Shown here: one piece after another, positions 9,564-23,214 of the stretch
How the letters are laid out: each line of letters begins with the position of its first letter
How positions within the stretch are numbered: the first letter of the stretch is position 1
Assembly (NCBI GenBank): GCA_011033025.1
Contig: WFMF01000267.1
Span: 124,001-188,000 of the forward strand
From: Beroe forskalii
Taxonomy: Eukaryota; Ctenophora; Nuda; Beroida; Beroidae
Length of the DNA: 64,000 nt
Reading direction: 5' to 3'
Made by a program: the position numbers and the translations under genes
Notes under the pieces: generated by a model
What the model was told of the DNA's origin: nothing
What the model saw: the letters and a program-made list of their open reading frames with translations, nothing else
Databases searched by the model: none

Positions 9564-12500
9564 ATGACACAATGTGAGGCATTGTTCAAAAAGTGTTTGT
9601 TGGAATGCAACCAACCGTTCATTAAGATGGGTGCTATTCAAAGTCAACTGAAGAACAGAAAATCTCGAAGACATGAGAAAAAGTTAGCTAAACGACAGCA
9701 AGTCATTACGATAGTGTCAAGTGAAAAGGAGGCATCTGCAACCAATGAAACTCTTTCACCTCCCAACAAAAGAAAAATTGCAAATTTGTTGAAAAATCTT
9801 TCTCCCAAGCCAAAAAATAAACATGAAGCATCACAAGAGACTTCATCAGTTATCAATCATGACAAGGATTTGTCTCTTGGGAACAACATTACTGAGCGAG
9901 AAGGCTCAAATTTGAGCAATAAAACTTATATGCTATCAGATAGCCAAGCTGATTCAGCTATAAACCTTGACAATCAATCAGATTCAGCTATCCAACTTAT
10001 GGAAAATTCTGAAACATTCCGTGAATCATATTCAGAAGCTGTCAATTCAGAAACTACAAACATTGTATCAGTTAATGTTGATAAAGCCAATGACAGCATT
10101 GTACTATGTCCTACCCAAAACGACTCAGTTCAAGTGTTGGTTAACGAGACTACTGTTGCATTTTCTGATAACATTGACCATGAAGATACAACAAAATATT
10201 TGGTAAGTTGAATTATAATTGATAGTATCATAAATTTAAATTTAGTATTACAAAACATACACCCTATCAAAGTTAATTAATTTGGTTGCTTGCACCATTC
10301 ATATTAGACGAAAAAGATACTGTGCAGCATCCCTATTTACAAATAAATACAATTGGATTATAGATTATTTGTATTTTATTATAAGTTACAGGAACTATAA
10401 ATTCTTTCATTATGGATAAAAGAATTGTTGGCAGGTATAGATATATGTGTACCTAGGTAAGTTGAGAAGCTTAGTGCACATTATAGATAATAGATATGCA
10501 TGCTTCATGGGTAGAAGGAAGTATTGTTTTCTTAAAATAGTGTTTTTACTACATGTGTGCATGGAAAGTTTATGAATAGGGTTTATCTCAAGTGAAATAT
10601 TTATATTATAGCTCGATGCAATGTCATACAAGTATGTGATTTTTATAATAATAAGTTCAAAATGGCTGTGCTGATCAACCTTAAATATAAATAGTTCTAT
10701 GTGGTTTCATATGGATATTTTTATTTTCATTAAGAAGTAATGAATAATGACTGATTATTGATCACACTTCAAGTAATCTAAATGATTGATGAATTACAAG
10801 AACTACGCATTATTCACCCTGTTGTGTGACCAGAGACCTAACAATAATTATCTAATAGATCCAGAGCTGGTTGAGATGTTACACAAACATTGGGAAATTG
10901 TTATATGTTATATATTAATGCTCATTAGGTAGTTTATCACCACATGAAACACCTCGGATTTGAATCGGAGAATTGTTGGGTGGCTAGTGGTTGTGATACC
11001 ACATGTACAATCGAGTGTACGGAATATAAATATACTGTATTATAGGTATTATTATATGTGATAGGATAAAATGGTTTTCATTTTAAATAATTGATACTTA
11101 ATACATTTAACAATTTGCTTTGTTTTTATTTAGGGCTGGTACTAGTATTCAGTATCTATGATGGTGCTGTGGGCAGAGTACTAAGATGATGCTAGCCTGC
11201 TATTTTTGTCAAATGTTTGCTAGAAAATCGAATCTTTTATACAATGGACCTCTTGCCCAAATTAGTATGCTGAGCTTAACTAACCTTAACTAATAAAATT
11301 TATAGCTTAACTAAATAAAACTTTCAAGCTTCGAGTTTTATGGCTATTTTTAGAATAGAACATATTGATAAATGAAGCCATCACCCATTCAAGAAATGTA
11401 GTGAGTTTTAATTCAGATTCATCACCCACTTCCCACTGCAAAAAATGCCAGAACTTTATTTTAGCATGTTTTAAGTTCAAAATATTACAATTTTTCAGTG
11501 CTCTATGGATATATTATGCGATTAAAATTGTGAGAAACATCAATTATGGCACTATATCTTTTCTGATGAATTATATACATCCAAGCATCGTAATTATCAA
11601 CTGTTTCAGTCTGTGGAGGGACAGAGCGACACGGGAATCAGTGATATTTCTGGTACTGGTAAGCTTTTTTCTGGCACAATTCCAACCAGTGACATTAGAA
11701 AAAACTCACAGCAGTTAAAAATTATGACATCATGAAAGCACGATTTTGGGTGATGTATTCAGTGCCCCAGTGTTTGTGCTAACAGGGCTGCTCTCCTAGC
11801 ACCTATCCAGTGGGTGTGCTAACAGAACTTCTAACCAACTAACTCTCTTCAGGTCACTCGCCTGTGAGTGAGAGCCATGAGATCCCTAACCTGCTGTCTC
11901 TGCCGATGAAACACGAGGGTAGACGGGGCAGCACCAGCTCCACCACCAGGTTATTATACATAGTCTATAACTGCAATTTTGTTTTGAAACCTTCAATTTT
12001 AATCGAGTTTTTAACATCTTTATATATTCATAGGTACACTTACGATGTTATACGAAAACGTTATGTACTGAAGATTGTAAAGATTTGAATTCTCTGCAAC
12101 TCACCCATTTTCATTGTCTGATTAGGGGATATTAATGCACATATACTGTGTATACCGTGTACAATGTACAATGTATATTTTGTACATTTTGTATACCATG
12201 GTTATTATACATACCTTGTATCTATACAATGTACATTTTATATACATCATTGTATAAAAACTGAGATATAGTACTTAGCTATATTTCTCGGTATAACAAT
12301 ACCCACAATATTGAAGGCCCAAACGCTGAAAATACCTTAGTACATGAAATTAAGTAAGCAGAAAATTAAGCACTCCAGCCGCCAAAAATGCTTAATTTGA
12401 TGTAACTTAGTAATGTGCTTTCTTAATTAAATGGTCCGACATTATATGCATTCTAAATTTATTTAAGAATCAAATCAAAACGTGCACCGCGCATATTTAA

Positions 12501-15500
12501 CCATGTCATGAGATAATCATACAAAGAAATGTGATGCAGTCAGCAGTAGTGATACACCAGTTATCCATTAAGGATAGTCAGCTTGCTTCATCGCTTAATA
12601 TCGTGATAGTCGAATTCTCAAAGAATTTCACTCTAGATCTCACTGTGAACAAATCTTTGAAGTTTTTTTGAGCAAAAGGAATTTTCGACATATTTTTCAA
12701 GTTCTCTTGCAGAAATCGTTGCCAATATTCCTACCAGTACCATGGATATTGCAGATACTAAAGTAGATATACTCTGATTAAGTAAGCTCAAGCCTTTATA
12801 CGCACGAGCAATCTCCAAGTCTTATGGTTTCTTTAAAACAGAAGAAGCAAGGAAGATAATAATCAATGGGTGAAAGGGAGCTGGTATTCTCAGAGCGATT
12901 CAGGAGTGTAGGAATCCATCAGTAGACTAGCTACTAGATCCGTTCTCAAACATTCAAATTTGTGATTAAGAACTTAAGAAGCCCAATGGATCATTAATAT
13001 GTACTTAATAACAAAATTTTGTTACTTATTAATTAATGAAAATGATCTCATTCTTGCTGCCGAAATTTAACTCGAATTAATTACGTGCAGGAAATTAAGA
13101 AAGCATTAAATTAAGTAGCATAAAATTAAGCACTGGGGTCAAAAAAAATGCTTAATTTGGTGCTGCGTAATATTGTGCCTTCTTAATTTTCGGAGTTCTT
13201 AATTTCCTGTACTAAGGTAGTACTGTAGTAAAGCTTCGTACATGCAGCAGATGTAATGCGACACCCCTGCGAACTTGGGGCACAAACTATAAGTATTGCT
13301 TATGTACATTGCATGTATTCAATTATGTTATACTCGCTGATAATATACACGTATAAAGCGTCCATTGAGCACTGTTTGTACATGATAGTAACTCGAAGAC
13401 ATTCCACTCGTATTATACTGTATAGACCTTGGTTGGGGATTGTTAAATCGTATATTCAAAGTATGTCTTCCATAAATAAATTGATGCCGAATCTTTTGAA
13501 CGAATTTTTGGCAGAAACTGCTGTATTTTATAGAATAATTACGAAATTAAGCGCCCGCATAGTGCATTATACGGGACAACAAGAAATACCCCGGCAGGCG
13601 CAATTCTTGCTAAGTTAGAAATCCTCCTTACTTTGACACCGTGTAATACTGCTCGGAAGTGTGTGGAATCTAAACAGAGATCCCTCCCTCTCTGTACAGA
13701 TAATAGAAACCCCTGCACGCGCGAAACACAGCCGATTTCGCGTCATCAACTCACTACGTTACGCTATGATAATGGCGTCATTTCACACCGCCTATATCTC
13801 CCGCGCGGGCGTATTCATATATATACCCCAACCCACGCATATAAAGGCAGTGTTTGAACAATGTTCAAAACACTCTGTTTTTCTTTGTTCTCCTCCCCCT
13901 TCCTCTTTATCCAGAGGCAATATATACATATGGCAAAGATCATATATCTACAGTGTTACGTCACCAGTTCCATGTGCTGACATGTGATAGTGACGTCACG
14001 TGCACTTAGTAATTGTATTCGCGCAGCACTAGATAGCCTATTGTCATTGTAATGTGTACATGTGGGTTTATATACACACGGTCCTGGCTACACAAACACC
14101 AGAGTGTTTGGGATTCCAGCAGCTGGAAGGGAATACATGCGGGGGCGCATTGGACTAGAGCCCCCCCCCCCCCCTTAGGGGGTGGGCCTCTAGCAGCTGG
14201 AAGTGTGTACATACATGCGGGGCGTATTGGACTACTGAAATGGGGGGGGCTCTAGCAGCTGGAAAGGTTTTTTTATTTTTTCTTGGCGCGGCAGCTCTGA
14301 AAAGGAGGCGAGTTATATTCAAAACCTGTAGATCTTTCAAATATTGTTCTTGACTCCAAGCTCTCATCTTAACAAAATTTTCATGTTGTCTGTCCGGAAA
14401 AGGGGGATATTAGGATACAATATTATAGCAACTTTTCACAAAATTTAACAACACCCTACCGTGACGCTTTTTCTTACCACCCGCCGCCCTTTTTAATTAA
14501 ATGTGTTTAACGTTTTATTGTTTCATTAGACAGGTTACAATAACAATGAACGCAACTATTTCAAAAAGATAGATAGATAGAACTATATATTTCAAAGTGC
14601 TGTGTTTTATATCAAACACCTGACTGTGATAGTTAGCCACTACAATAAGTTACACATTTAGCTTATAACTATGTTATAAATGGGGCTATGCAATCGATCA
14701 TTTGGGCTATGCAACCGATCATTGAAGCAATTTTAGTCTGGGGCCTTTTAGGTTCCAAAGGATATAAATAATCTGAAAAGGGCCCTAGAATGTGGGGCCT
14801 AAAAAGCGTGAGGCTTGCAATAGTTTTATTGCGTAATAACAAGGTGGGGTTCTGAAATCTGATTAAATAGAAATCTTTAAATGAATGCTCGATTATGCAG
14901 TTCATCATTCTGCAAACCACTCCACTAAAGTGCTCAATTTATTAACCCCTATTTAACATAACACAAAACATTGCTAATATCCATATCACATATGAATACT
15001 CAATTCATATGTAGTGATTATACAGATAAGATTTAGATTGGAATCCAATGCTTATCTATACGAATGTGGCACGTAATTATAGTGCACTTAAAAATCTGCG
15101 CACTCACCCCACTTAATCAGTGCGATTTTGAAATACTCTATATCTAAAAATTAAATGGTTTTTGCACCATCGCTGCTCCAGTAACTCATAGCTTAAGTAG
15201 CGTCAGATACTTGTTCTCACTTACCAAAATACCTCTTTGTTTTAATGCCGATGATGTTCATTGCACATGCGTTGTATGATAAATACATGTTTACATATTT
15301 CTGATTGTTTCGCGTACTACTCATTGAGCTCTATGACTTTTAAAGTGCAGTACACCTAAAACTTTGTCACTTTGTCACTTTGTCACTTTAAGTGCAAAAC
15401 ACTTTGTCACTTAAAGTGCAATATACCTAAAACTTTGTCACTTTGTCACTTTAAGTGCAAAACACTTTGTCACTTTAAGTGCAAAACACTTTGTCACTTT

Positions 15501-18500
15501 GAAAGCTATGTGCGAACTGAGTGAGGGCGTTTGACCGGCTCCCAAAGTCTGAAGGTATGATATACTATAATGCTCGGTATAGTTACATATGTACATACAT
15601 AATATTATTGATTGTATTACACGACGCACTGCTTTGGTAATAATATGTACTGCACAGTGCACACAAGACATACATACTGGAATGTATTATGTTTGTCAGC
15701 AATTCATAACACTATACCATCAATTCGTCACGCTTAACTATGATAATGACGTCATCGATTCGTCACGCTGATCTTTGACTTCCGAGATCTATATCCAAAC
15801 ACAAGGAAATATGATTTTAGCTATTTTATCTGCTTTGTGTAGGGAGTACAATGATCATTAATGTCAGAAGGAATTGGTGCTTGAGAACTGAGTACACGGA
15901 GTCCAATGTACATGATACTGTTTTGATATTCCAAACTAGTATCTACAAACTATAGTTCAGAAGAGCTGTATAATCTGATCAATCCATGTCTCCAAAGTTA
16001 GTGGGCAAAAATAATGATAAAGAAAGGAATAATTTAATATCATGCTCATAACATGCTCATATCATGCTCATAGATTTATGCAAGTGTCATAATGGAATGA
16101 ATAAAAAGATTAAAGACGTTTACAATATTAAACCTAAGATTTGGTCCAAAATACAACTACTTTAAGATTAAGAAGTCCACATTAAAATCATCTGTATTAT
16201 TTGTGTACATTCTTGAAACATTTTCTAGTTATACCTATCTCATCATATTTATTACTATTGTATGATATTTAAAAGGAGATGATTAACGAATGTAAGATTG
16301 AAGATGACGTCATCATCATAATTCATAATGACCAATTGATGACACACACAGCGGCATAATATGTTATATCATATATCCGAGATATATCTAATATTTGGAG
16401 TCAATCCAAGTTCTAAGTCGCGAGGTCTGCTGAAATCGTGCTATGATGCTCCAATACCTGATCATGTCTCAGGACATGCGAGGTGCCAAAAGTTGGTGAT
16501 ATCCGATGAATACAATTTTACGACTTGGTATACATAATGTGCGACGTACGTAGGACCAACGTCGTAGGTATATACATGATAATTCACAAATACTCACACG
16601 AGTAATCAAGGTGATTGCGATGACGTCATTGTCATAGCGCAATGGAGTGAGTTGATGACGTTGTTATCCGTCTATTTTTGGCTACTCGATGAAGTGAACT
16701 CAGCCCTGACATCACTGCCTTTGTATTCGAAGTTTGGAACGGTTATTTTTCCTCGCGACTACGTAAAACGGAATAATCTGGTCGAATAATCTAGTTGGCT
16801 ATAAAATAAAAATAAAAGAATGTGCAGATCGTAATAAATAGTTTGAAGTCTCGGACGATCTTCGACGGAAGTGAAGTTTTCACACTCAAAAGCCTTATTA
16901 TAATAGAAGGCATGTTATAGAGTACTCACGCAGGTATATTTGGCACGATTATACGTCATGAATTCTCCTTCATTAAACCATGACAATGACGTCACTACGG
17001 GCCCGGTCACTACAGGCTATATAGCGTTATCTTAATATTAATAAAGTTATCTTAATATTAAACTCTAAAGGTATAAACTGTTGTATATTTTGAAAAATGT
17101 TCTCTTGCAATTCTTTCTCATTTTTCATTGTCATAATTGTTAGCATTGAAGTAAAGCAGTTGTTGATATTTAAGTGGGCATGTTAGATACTCATAATTTA
17201 TTCAGAAAATTCTGTACTGCACTAAATTCGAGTCAATGTGAGTCAAATGTGAGACAATTTTTCATTCTGATTGTGTCACACGTAACATGCACATTATTAT
17301 GTTTATCAATGTATGATAAATATGCTAAAGCCTATCCGAGTTGAAAGCGCAAAGTACTTTGTTTCTTGAGTTTATGATCAGGTTCCTTACGCTCTTTTGT
17401 AGTGCACGTCTAAAGCCAGACAAAAACATAAACAGTCAAACATACTTGGTCTGTTCGATAATTTCACACTTCAATAAATGGCAGAAACATAAACAAACAT
17501 TTTGTATCCGATAAAAACAAAGTCTTAGAGTGGCAAAGACTTGAAATGTTCACAAACACATGACTCAAATGTACAATAAATACTCATACAAGCTTACAAA
17601 CAAACACATTTAAAAGCTGGCTAAACATGCTTATCTTAACCTTGGGAGCCCTGGGCGCCCAATGCACAAAACCCGGCTGCGTTTAGGCTGCGTTTTGGTA
17701 CATTAGGAACTACTAGGCATATATTTAGGCTTTAGGGTGTTTTAAGGGTGCATACTGCATTTAGGGCATGTTAAGGGAATATTAAGGATGTGTTAAGGGT
17801 TCGTTTCACGACCTCTGAGGTACGTGTGAGAACGTTTCACGTACCTGTGAGGTACGTACTACGTAACCCACTAAACTCTCGCCTGGAAGAGCACATACCT
17901 CTTACAACCAAAGTCACATATCTGTGTGTAGGCACTGCAACAGAAACAAGCAGTGTTCTGATGACGTCATTATCACATCGTAACGTGGTGTGTTGATGAC
18001 GTCACACCGCCTAGTTTACATGTGATACATTAACTGCAGTATGGTATAATGTTTATTAAGCATTGTCTGTGAATTGGCTCTGTTCAAGCGGACATTAAAT
18101 TACCCATTGTTTTAGGTAGCTAAGGTATGTTAGTGTATGTGTGTCGTCATTATCAGGGGGTAGAGTGGTGAGTTGATGACGTCATTATCAGGGGTTATAA
18201 TGGGGCGTTACGCGCAGTGTGTTGTGGTGTGTAGAGGGTGTATGCGTGTGTACGTTCGTATGTGTATGTATGTCTGTTTGTACTTGTGTCTTTACGTACT
18301 GTAGGGGTATGTAAATATGTATGCGTCTGTATGTACCTGCGAATAGATGTCTATGTGTACTTGTGTTTGTAAGTATGTGTGTATGTCTATTTTGCGTACT
18401 TGTGTCTGTATGTATGTGTGTCTGTTTTGTGTATGTCCTTGTGTCTGTATGTATGTATGTATGTCTATATTGTGTACTTGCGTAATCATGCAAGACACTG

Positions 18501-19300
18501 GACAACCTAATTTTATGCCCTATACAAGCTCATACCACAGACTTGTACTGTAGTTGAATTAGCCTTAGTTAACTGCTCTTCAATTCATGTACGGGAGACA
18601 TTTGGAATTATTGCAAGCTTTCAAACATTGACTTTACAACGCAAAATTAAAGGGTAAACAACTTCTTTTTTTTCAAAAAATACTTCCAATCGATTAAAAA
18701 CTAGCATATAAAAATTAAGAAGTGAATTGAGAACTTAAATCGTTCAGGTTTTGAAACATACCCGTTTTACTATGTATAGGATGTTTGTAACCTGAATTAC
18801 AATAAACTGCATCCTAAAGAGCTCTATGGAAATGACCCGGGCTCAAAGACTTGCTGATCAATGAACTGTTGCTTGTTGGTTCATCAGTCAACTGGCCATA
18901 CCCCTAACCAGGTCATATGTTTCAATCAATTTCACCAAAAGTCTATTATGGGGCCCTGTTATTACACAGATTTTTTACCTAAATAGGGGCCTAGTTAGGG
19001 GCCTAGGACTTTCCTGGACCGAGTAGCTGGCTATGCGATAATTTCCTGATTATTCTCCTGACGGAACACAGTAAACTGATATCCATAGCATCATTGGAAT
19101 GTTCCATTTCCTGATGTGTAAAATTAGACTGATTAAGAGCGGTCAGTACATATCCGGTAATTGCCTGATAACATTGATAATGTATAGATATATATAAATA
19201 GATATATTAATTAATGGATTGATTATTCCATTTCCTCAGTACGTCCAGTGATGAGGAACTCCCGATGCGGTCATTGGTTGCGGCTATGCAGGGCAATAAA
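9564..19300 (+). CDS. Probable N-terminal exons of the long IP3 3-kinase isoform
   Basis: Four exons fit by phase: 9564-10202, 11610-11658, 11853-11949, 19240-19300, giving 282 residues if started at 9564. A better start may be the in-frame ATG at 9627: it lies in AAGATGG and gives MGAIQSQLK, matching the N-myristoylation pattern MGxxxS. The protein is low-complexity and polar: a basic stretch (KNRKSRRHEKKLAKRQQ), then Ser/Thr/Asn/Asp-rich sequence with DSQADSAINLDNQSDSAIQL repeats, then LSLPMKHEGRRGSTSSTTS TSSDEELPMRS. It ends phase 0 (...MQGNK), which fits the phase-0 acceptor at 52973 of the IP3 3-kinase core and not the exon at 50147. Disordered N-termini are usual in animal IP3 3-kinases. 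The join is inference; a separate small gene is the alternative. Confidence 0.6.
10203..11609 (+). other. Intron 1 of the long IP3 3-kinase form
   Basis: Donor GTAAGT at 10203, acceptor CAG ending 11609. AT-rich, no clear repeat or coding signal seen. Confidence 0.55.
12333..13219. mobile_element. 887-bp DNA element with 22-bp terminal inverted repeats
   Basis: The left end TACCTTAGTACATGAAATTA is matched inverted at 13198-13219 with one mismatch over 22 bp. Subterminal AAATTAAGCACT...TGCTTAATTT hairpins occur at both ends. A short degenerate frame lies on the minus strand near 12633-12818 but no transposase can be claimed. Confidence 0.75.
14113..14265. repeat. Repeated AGCAGCTGGAAG...TACATGCGGGG unit
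   Basis: Two diverged units plus a third start, each with AGCAGCTGGAA, a CATGCGGGG block and ATTGGACTA, joined by a long C-run (14161-14174) and a G-run. CAGCTG is an E-box palindrome. Confidence 0.6.
15363..15505. repeat. CTTTGTCACTTTAAGTGCAA tandem repeat
   Basis: Alternating AAAACACTTTGTCAC and TTTAAGTGCAA blocks, several imperfect copies. CACTTTAAGTG is an internal palindrome. Confidence 0.7.
18230..18480. repeat. GTATGT / TGTGTACTT microsatellite-like tract
   Basis: Degenerate (TATG)n and (TGTG)n with repeated GTACTTGTGTCTGTATG blocks. Translations rich in Tyr/Thr/His are artefacts of the repeat. Confidence 0.7.
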
Positions 19301-20212
19301 GTGAGTTTTGTTCTGTTGTCACTTTTAATTTCAATTAATTTAGGTAACTAATTATGAAGAAGTCTGTTATTAAACATACCAAAATACAGATTTTGGTTTG
19401 TTTGTTTGGTTTTTTCTGAGGATGTGTGTTTGTTTGTTAGTCATTTTGGTATTTTTCGTTTTTAGAGAATAATCCATTGATTTCGTTCATTTGATATAGT
19501 AAAAAGACTTTCTAGAAATTAAGAAATAGGACTTAATTCTTAAATTTGAAAACAAAGTATGCGAAGTCTTAAAATTAAACTAAAAAAATCTCCGCCGCTT
19601 TTTGGCTGAGAGGAAGAGCTCAAAAAGACCCCCCGCAGTTTAAAATTTCACGAACATTTTTTGTTTTTGGAGGTCTAACTCATTTCACACGTTGACACAA
19701 AGTCGATCATGTGTCACCTGCAACTCATAAAGTTATAAACCAATCAACTGTGGCACACAACATGTCACACAGAATTTCGTGACTCGAACGCGCGCGCGGA
19801 CGATTTAATTTGAAATGGTTTTCACGCGCGCGCGCTCCAGATTGTGCTAACACCGTTGCGCGCAATTGAATTTAGCTGTAGCGCGCATGGCAAGAATTGT
19901 TGGACCGGGCGATGCGTCTTTGAATTGGGCTGTAATTTAGGAACAAAAGCCTGTGACAAGGGTAATGTAATTAGATGGGAGAGTGGTTAATTATGAAATT
20001 GCGGGTAGAAAACTTGGGTTTGTGCCAGGTTAGGACTTAGGTTCGCGTTTCAAAACATATACTCGGTATTTGGCAAAGAGATAATAAATATTTGTCATAA
20101 AGTTACTGCAAGAATATTTCTTGCGTTCAGAAATTAACAATGTATGTGTATTGTACAATGTACACATAGAAAATATTCAACCCTTTGTGCTAGGATTGTA
20201 GATGCATAACGC

Positions 20213-20367
20213 AGGTGTCGCCACCTCGAGAAATGAGAATCATTCTGAAATTTCCGATCGCGCGGCGTCATGTACGTACGTGGATATACTGTTAAATCAG
20301 TATCACCCACGTACGAACGGCGCTTTCGTGGAAATGTCAGACACCGATCTCAGAGGTGGCGACACCT
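20213..20367. mobile_element. 155-bp MITE with perfect 15-bp inverted ends
   Basis: AGGTGTCGCCACCTC (20213-20227) is the exact inverse of GAGGTGGCGACACCT (20353-20367). An inner stem CGTACGTGG / CCACGTACG makes it foldback. Confidence 0.8.
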
Positions 20368-20919
20368 CAGTAACTTCTTATCGTTGGCTACTGTCATCAA
20401 TGCGTCGGTATAAACCATGATAATTACGTCATTGCCAACTCCTTCTTTTATTTGGCTCATGATTAAACTATGTAAAGTCTTATCATTGTACTGCTATGTG
20501 ATACTATTGATTGAATATAAAAATAGCTGTTATTTGATAGATGAAACGCGCGTAAAGTGGGCTTCGACTTTATGCGTGTAAATTGACTTGGCAAAACATT
20601 GTTTTTTCTGTAAATGATCCAAAAGGAGCTTCCGCGTTTTACACGAATCTTACTGGCCCTTTTTCAAGCGGCCCCTGTCCCTTAATAAGAACCAATCACT
20701 GCAATAAGGCCGTTTAAAGAAGATAAGATATATCTTATTCTATACATACAATTCTACGCTACCCGACGCACGCTAAATCTGTATCCCGTATTCTTGAACT
20801 GTATCGGTAGCAGTAGTTGTACATTGAAAGCTGTCGAAAACAAATTATCAATTAGCACCTGCTTCTACTGTTGTATGTTGGTATACACGATGGTATGTAG
20901 TGTGACGGAATCAACTCAC

Positions 20920-20995
20920 CATTCTAAGGCGTGATGATGACGTCATCAACTCACCATTGTAAGGCGTGATGATGACGTCATCAACTCACCTAATC
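20920..20995. repeat. Two tandem TGACGTCATCAACTCACCATT units
   Basis: Two direct copies of CATT-TAAGGCGTGATGATGACGTCATCAACTCAC, members of the TGACGTCA family that recurs through this intron. Confidence 0.75.
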
Positions 20996-21322
20996 CTGGT
21001 TATGATAATTGGAACCATTCTACACTTGATTACATCAATCATGATATAATATTTAATTTATTTGATGTGGATTCATGAAAAAGAAATAATACTGAAGTAC
21101 CTGAGTTACATCATTGTGACGATATAATATTTTGACTTCCGAATATATCCTACCAACTATGGTTTCAATTTCGCATTCCAGAACAATTCCAGTCACGTAC
21201 AACGAAGAGTTGTTCATCTAGGAAACATAGTGTTCTCTGCGCAAGGAACGCCCTGACTGCAGAACACCCAGGGAACGCCCTGATTACAGAATGTTCCAGA
21301 ATACCATCACTTCACCATTCTA

Positions 21323-21495
21323 AACCATGATAATGACGTCATCAGTTCGCAATTCTAAACCATGATAATGACGTAATCAGTTCGCCATTCTTAACCATGA
21401 TAATGACGTAATCAGTTCGCCATTCTAAACCATGATAATGACGTAATCAGTTCGCCATTCTAAACCATGATAATGACGTCATCAGTTCGCCATAT
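21323..21495. repeat. Five tandem 35-bp TGACGT(C/A)A units
   Basis: Unit of 35 bp starting AACCATGATAATGACGTMAT then CAGTTCGCCATTCTA, five near-identical copies with exact 35-bp spacing (for example 21323 and 21358). The outer copies have TGACGTCA, the middle ones TGACGTAA, so the variant spread by tandem duplication. Confidence 0.85.
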
Positions 21496-22354
21496 CAAAC
21501 ACACAATACAAATCATTACAAATCATCTTTTCATAAGAAAATCTTGCTTCGCCCAGCAAAAGTAACGGCATGAAAAAAGCGGAAGAGAAAGTAATAAGAC
21601 GTGGTAAACCATGAATATATTTCATTTCCTTGGTATAATGCTTTTCAACAGTTTTTGTTGGCGTAGCTAGAACTAAACGTCGTGTACCAGTTCATTGATT
21701 GTTTTCCTCGATGGAGTTAAAGCTTACTTCCTTTCATGGTTTAACTCGATCGCAGATGCTAAATGCTGGTATCGATCCATGAGAATTTCGGGTTTGTATC
21801 TAAGTTACCTTAGGAGGTGTATTTATGGAGGTTGTAATTTGGGGATTTTTCGGGAAAATCTTCATTTTTCACCCACCATGACACTTCAAAATGACGTCAT
21901 TATGATATGTTAACTAGAGTAATGATTTGATAAAGATCCCCAAATTGCACCCTACCAAACTTGTAAACACCAAAATTTTGTTCCACATAAATACACCTCC
22001 TAAGTTATAATGAATATATAATTTGAATTTCAAAGTAATTTTCTCGCTGTTATTATTATATGCCTCAGGATGTACCCAAAACGTTTGCGGCAAAAGTCGG
22101 GTTTCCTGTAAATCATCGCAGCTAGAATCACCCCATTCTAAACCCTGATAATGACGTCATCAACACACCATGCTAAACCATTATAATGACGTCATCAGTC
22201 AATCATTGCAACTAGAATCCAAGAAATTACCTCCCATTACTCGCCCCCTCGCGTTCCCACGTCACGCTGACGTCGCACGTACCGGAGTTTATTTGGCAGA
22301 CACGCAAAACGCATGTTGAAGCAGTGAAAGCTCGGTGTTACTCGGCTGCCATTT

Positions 22355-22474
22355 TGAACTGCAGTTTGCACGTGTCTTTGTGTGCGCGGCGTAAAGACAT
22401 TTAAATAACATTTCTTTACGCCGCGCAAACTTACGCCGCGCACACAAAAGACGCGCGAGCTGCAGTTCGAACTG
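22355..22474. mobile_element. Family-B foldback MITE (GCGCGGCGTAA)
   Basis: Ends GAACTGCAGTTTG... and ...CTGCAGTTCGAACTG are inverted; the arms hold two GCGCGGCGTAAA(G) blocks each. Same family as 50885-51003, 51211-51347 and 60005-60148. Central loop about 10-20 nt. Confidence 0.8.
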
Positions 22475-22637
22475 CCCCTGTTACTCGATTGAGGACGATT
22501 ATCACATTATTTTCGAAAGCTTCTGGATATTTTTAACTATCTGGTATCATTCAACGTTTTCAAAGTTTTTCGTTGGTTTTTCTGTAGTTCTGATATAAGT
22601 GAAAAACAGCAAAGTTTAACAGGTGTCACGACCTAGA

Positions 22638-22812
22638 ATTTCTTTACCTTATATGGCAGCACAGCTTATCTTTACCTTATATGGCAGCACAGCTTATCTT
22701 TACCTTATATGGCAGCCCAGCTTATCATTACCTTATATGGTAGCACAGCTTATTATCATTACCTTATATGGTAGCACAACTTATCATTACCTTATATGGC
22801 AGCCCAGCTGGA
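22638..22812. repeat. 28-bp minisatellite CTTATCTTTACCTTATATGG
   Basis: Six to seven copies of CTTATCTTTACCTTATATGG followed by CAGCACAG, with small variants (GTAGCACA, CATTACC). Confidence 0.85.
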
Positions 22813-23159
22813 GAGGCCTATCCTTCTAACATCCGCTCAGTCAATCAATCAATTTTATGATACACTACATGTCTGCTTTGTGTACAAGTTGATGAAGCTG
22901 TGAACAACCGATCACACCGGAGGAATGACGTCATTATCATACGATATTGTAGTGTGCGGGTGACGCGACACCGCGTATATAGGTATTTATCATACACAGT
23001 ACGGCTTATATAGAATTTAATTTGATCTCTCTCCTCTCCCTATATGTCCGTCTGTCTGGTGACGGTTCCTTATAGTTTGTGTGTGTGCGTTTGTTCAAAT
23101 ATGCGTATTTGTTGTGTTGTGATTCATGAGACACATCGCATTTTGTTGTTGTGCGGCGT

Positions 23160-23214
23160 CAAAAATATGCGACAATCTGATTGTCGCATATTTTTGGTGA
23201 TTGTCACAATCACC
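23160..23214. repeat. Perfect 18-bp-arm hairpin with 1-nt loop, then a second palindrome
   Basis: CAAAAATATGCGACAATC, a single T, then its exact inverse (23160-23196). It is followed at once by GTGATTGTCACAATCAC. Almost no loop, so a strong cruciform or RNA hairpin former. Confidence 0.85.

Larger units (their letters stand above)
11950..19239 (+). other. 7.3-kb intron filled with repeats
   Basis: Donor GTTATT at 11950, acceptor TTTCCTCAG ending 19239. Contents: AT palindromes (12130-12260), an 887-bp inverted-repeat element (12333-13219), a repeated E-box unit (14113-14265), CTTTGTCACTT repeats (15363-15500), TGACGTCA units (13741-13806, 16614-16665, 16970-17000, 17959-18014, 18140-18200) and a GTATGT-rich tract (18230-18480). 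No gene seen. Confidence 0.6.

Noticed and set aside
12633..12818. Transposase fragment on the minus strand
   Set aside because: Only about 60 codons, starts at a non-ATG codon, with stops in the other frames; no family motif could be shown.
17640..17800. Telomere-like TTTAGGG / TTAAGGG repeats
   Set aside because: Scattered and irregular; no array, so no interstitial telomere is claimed.
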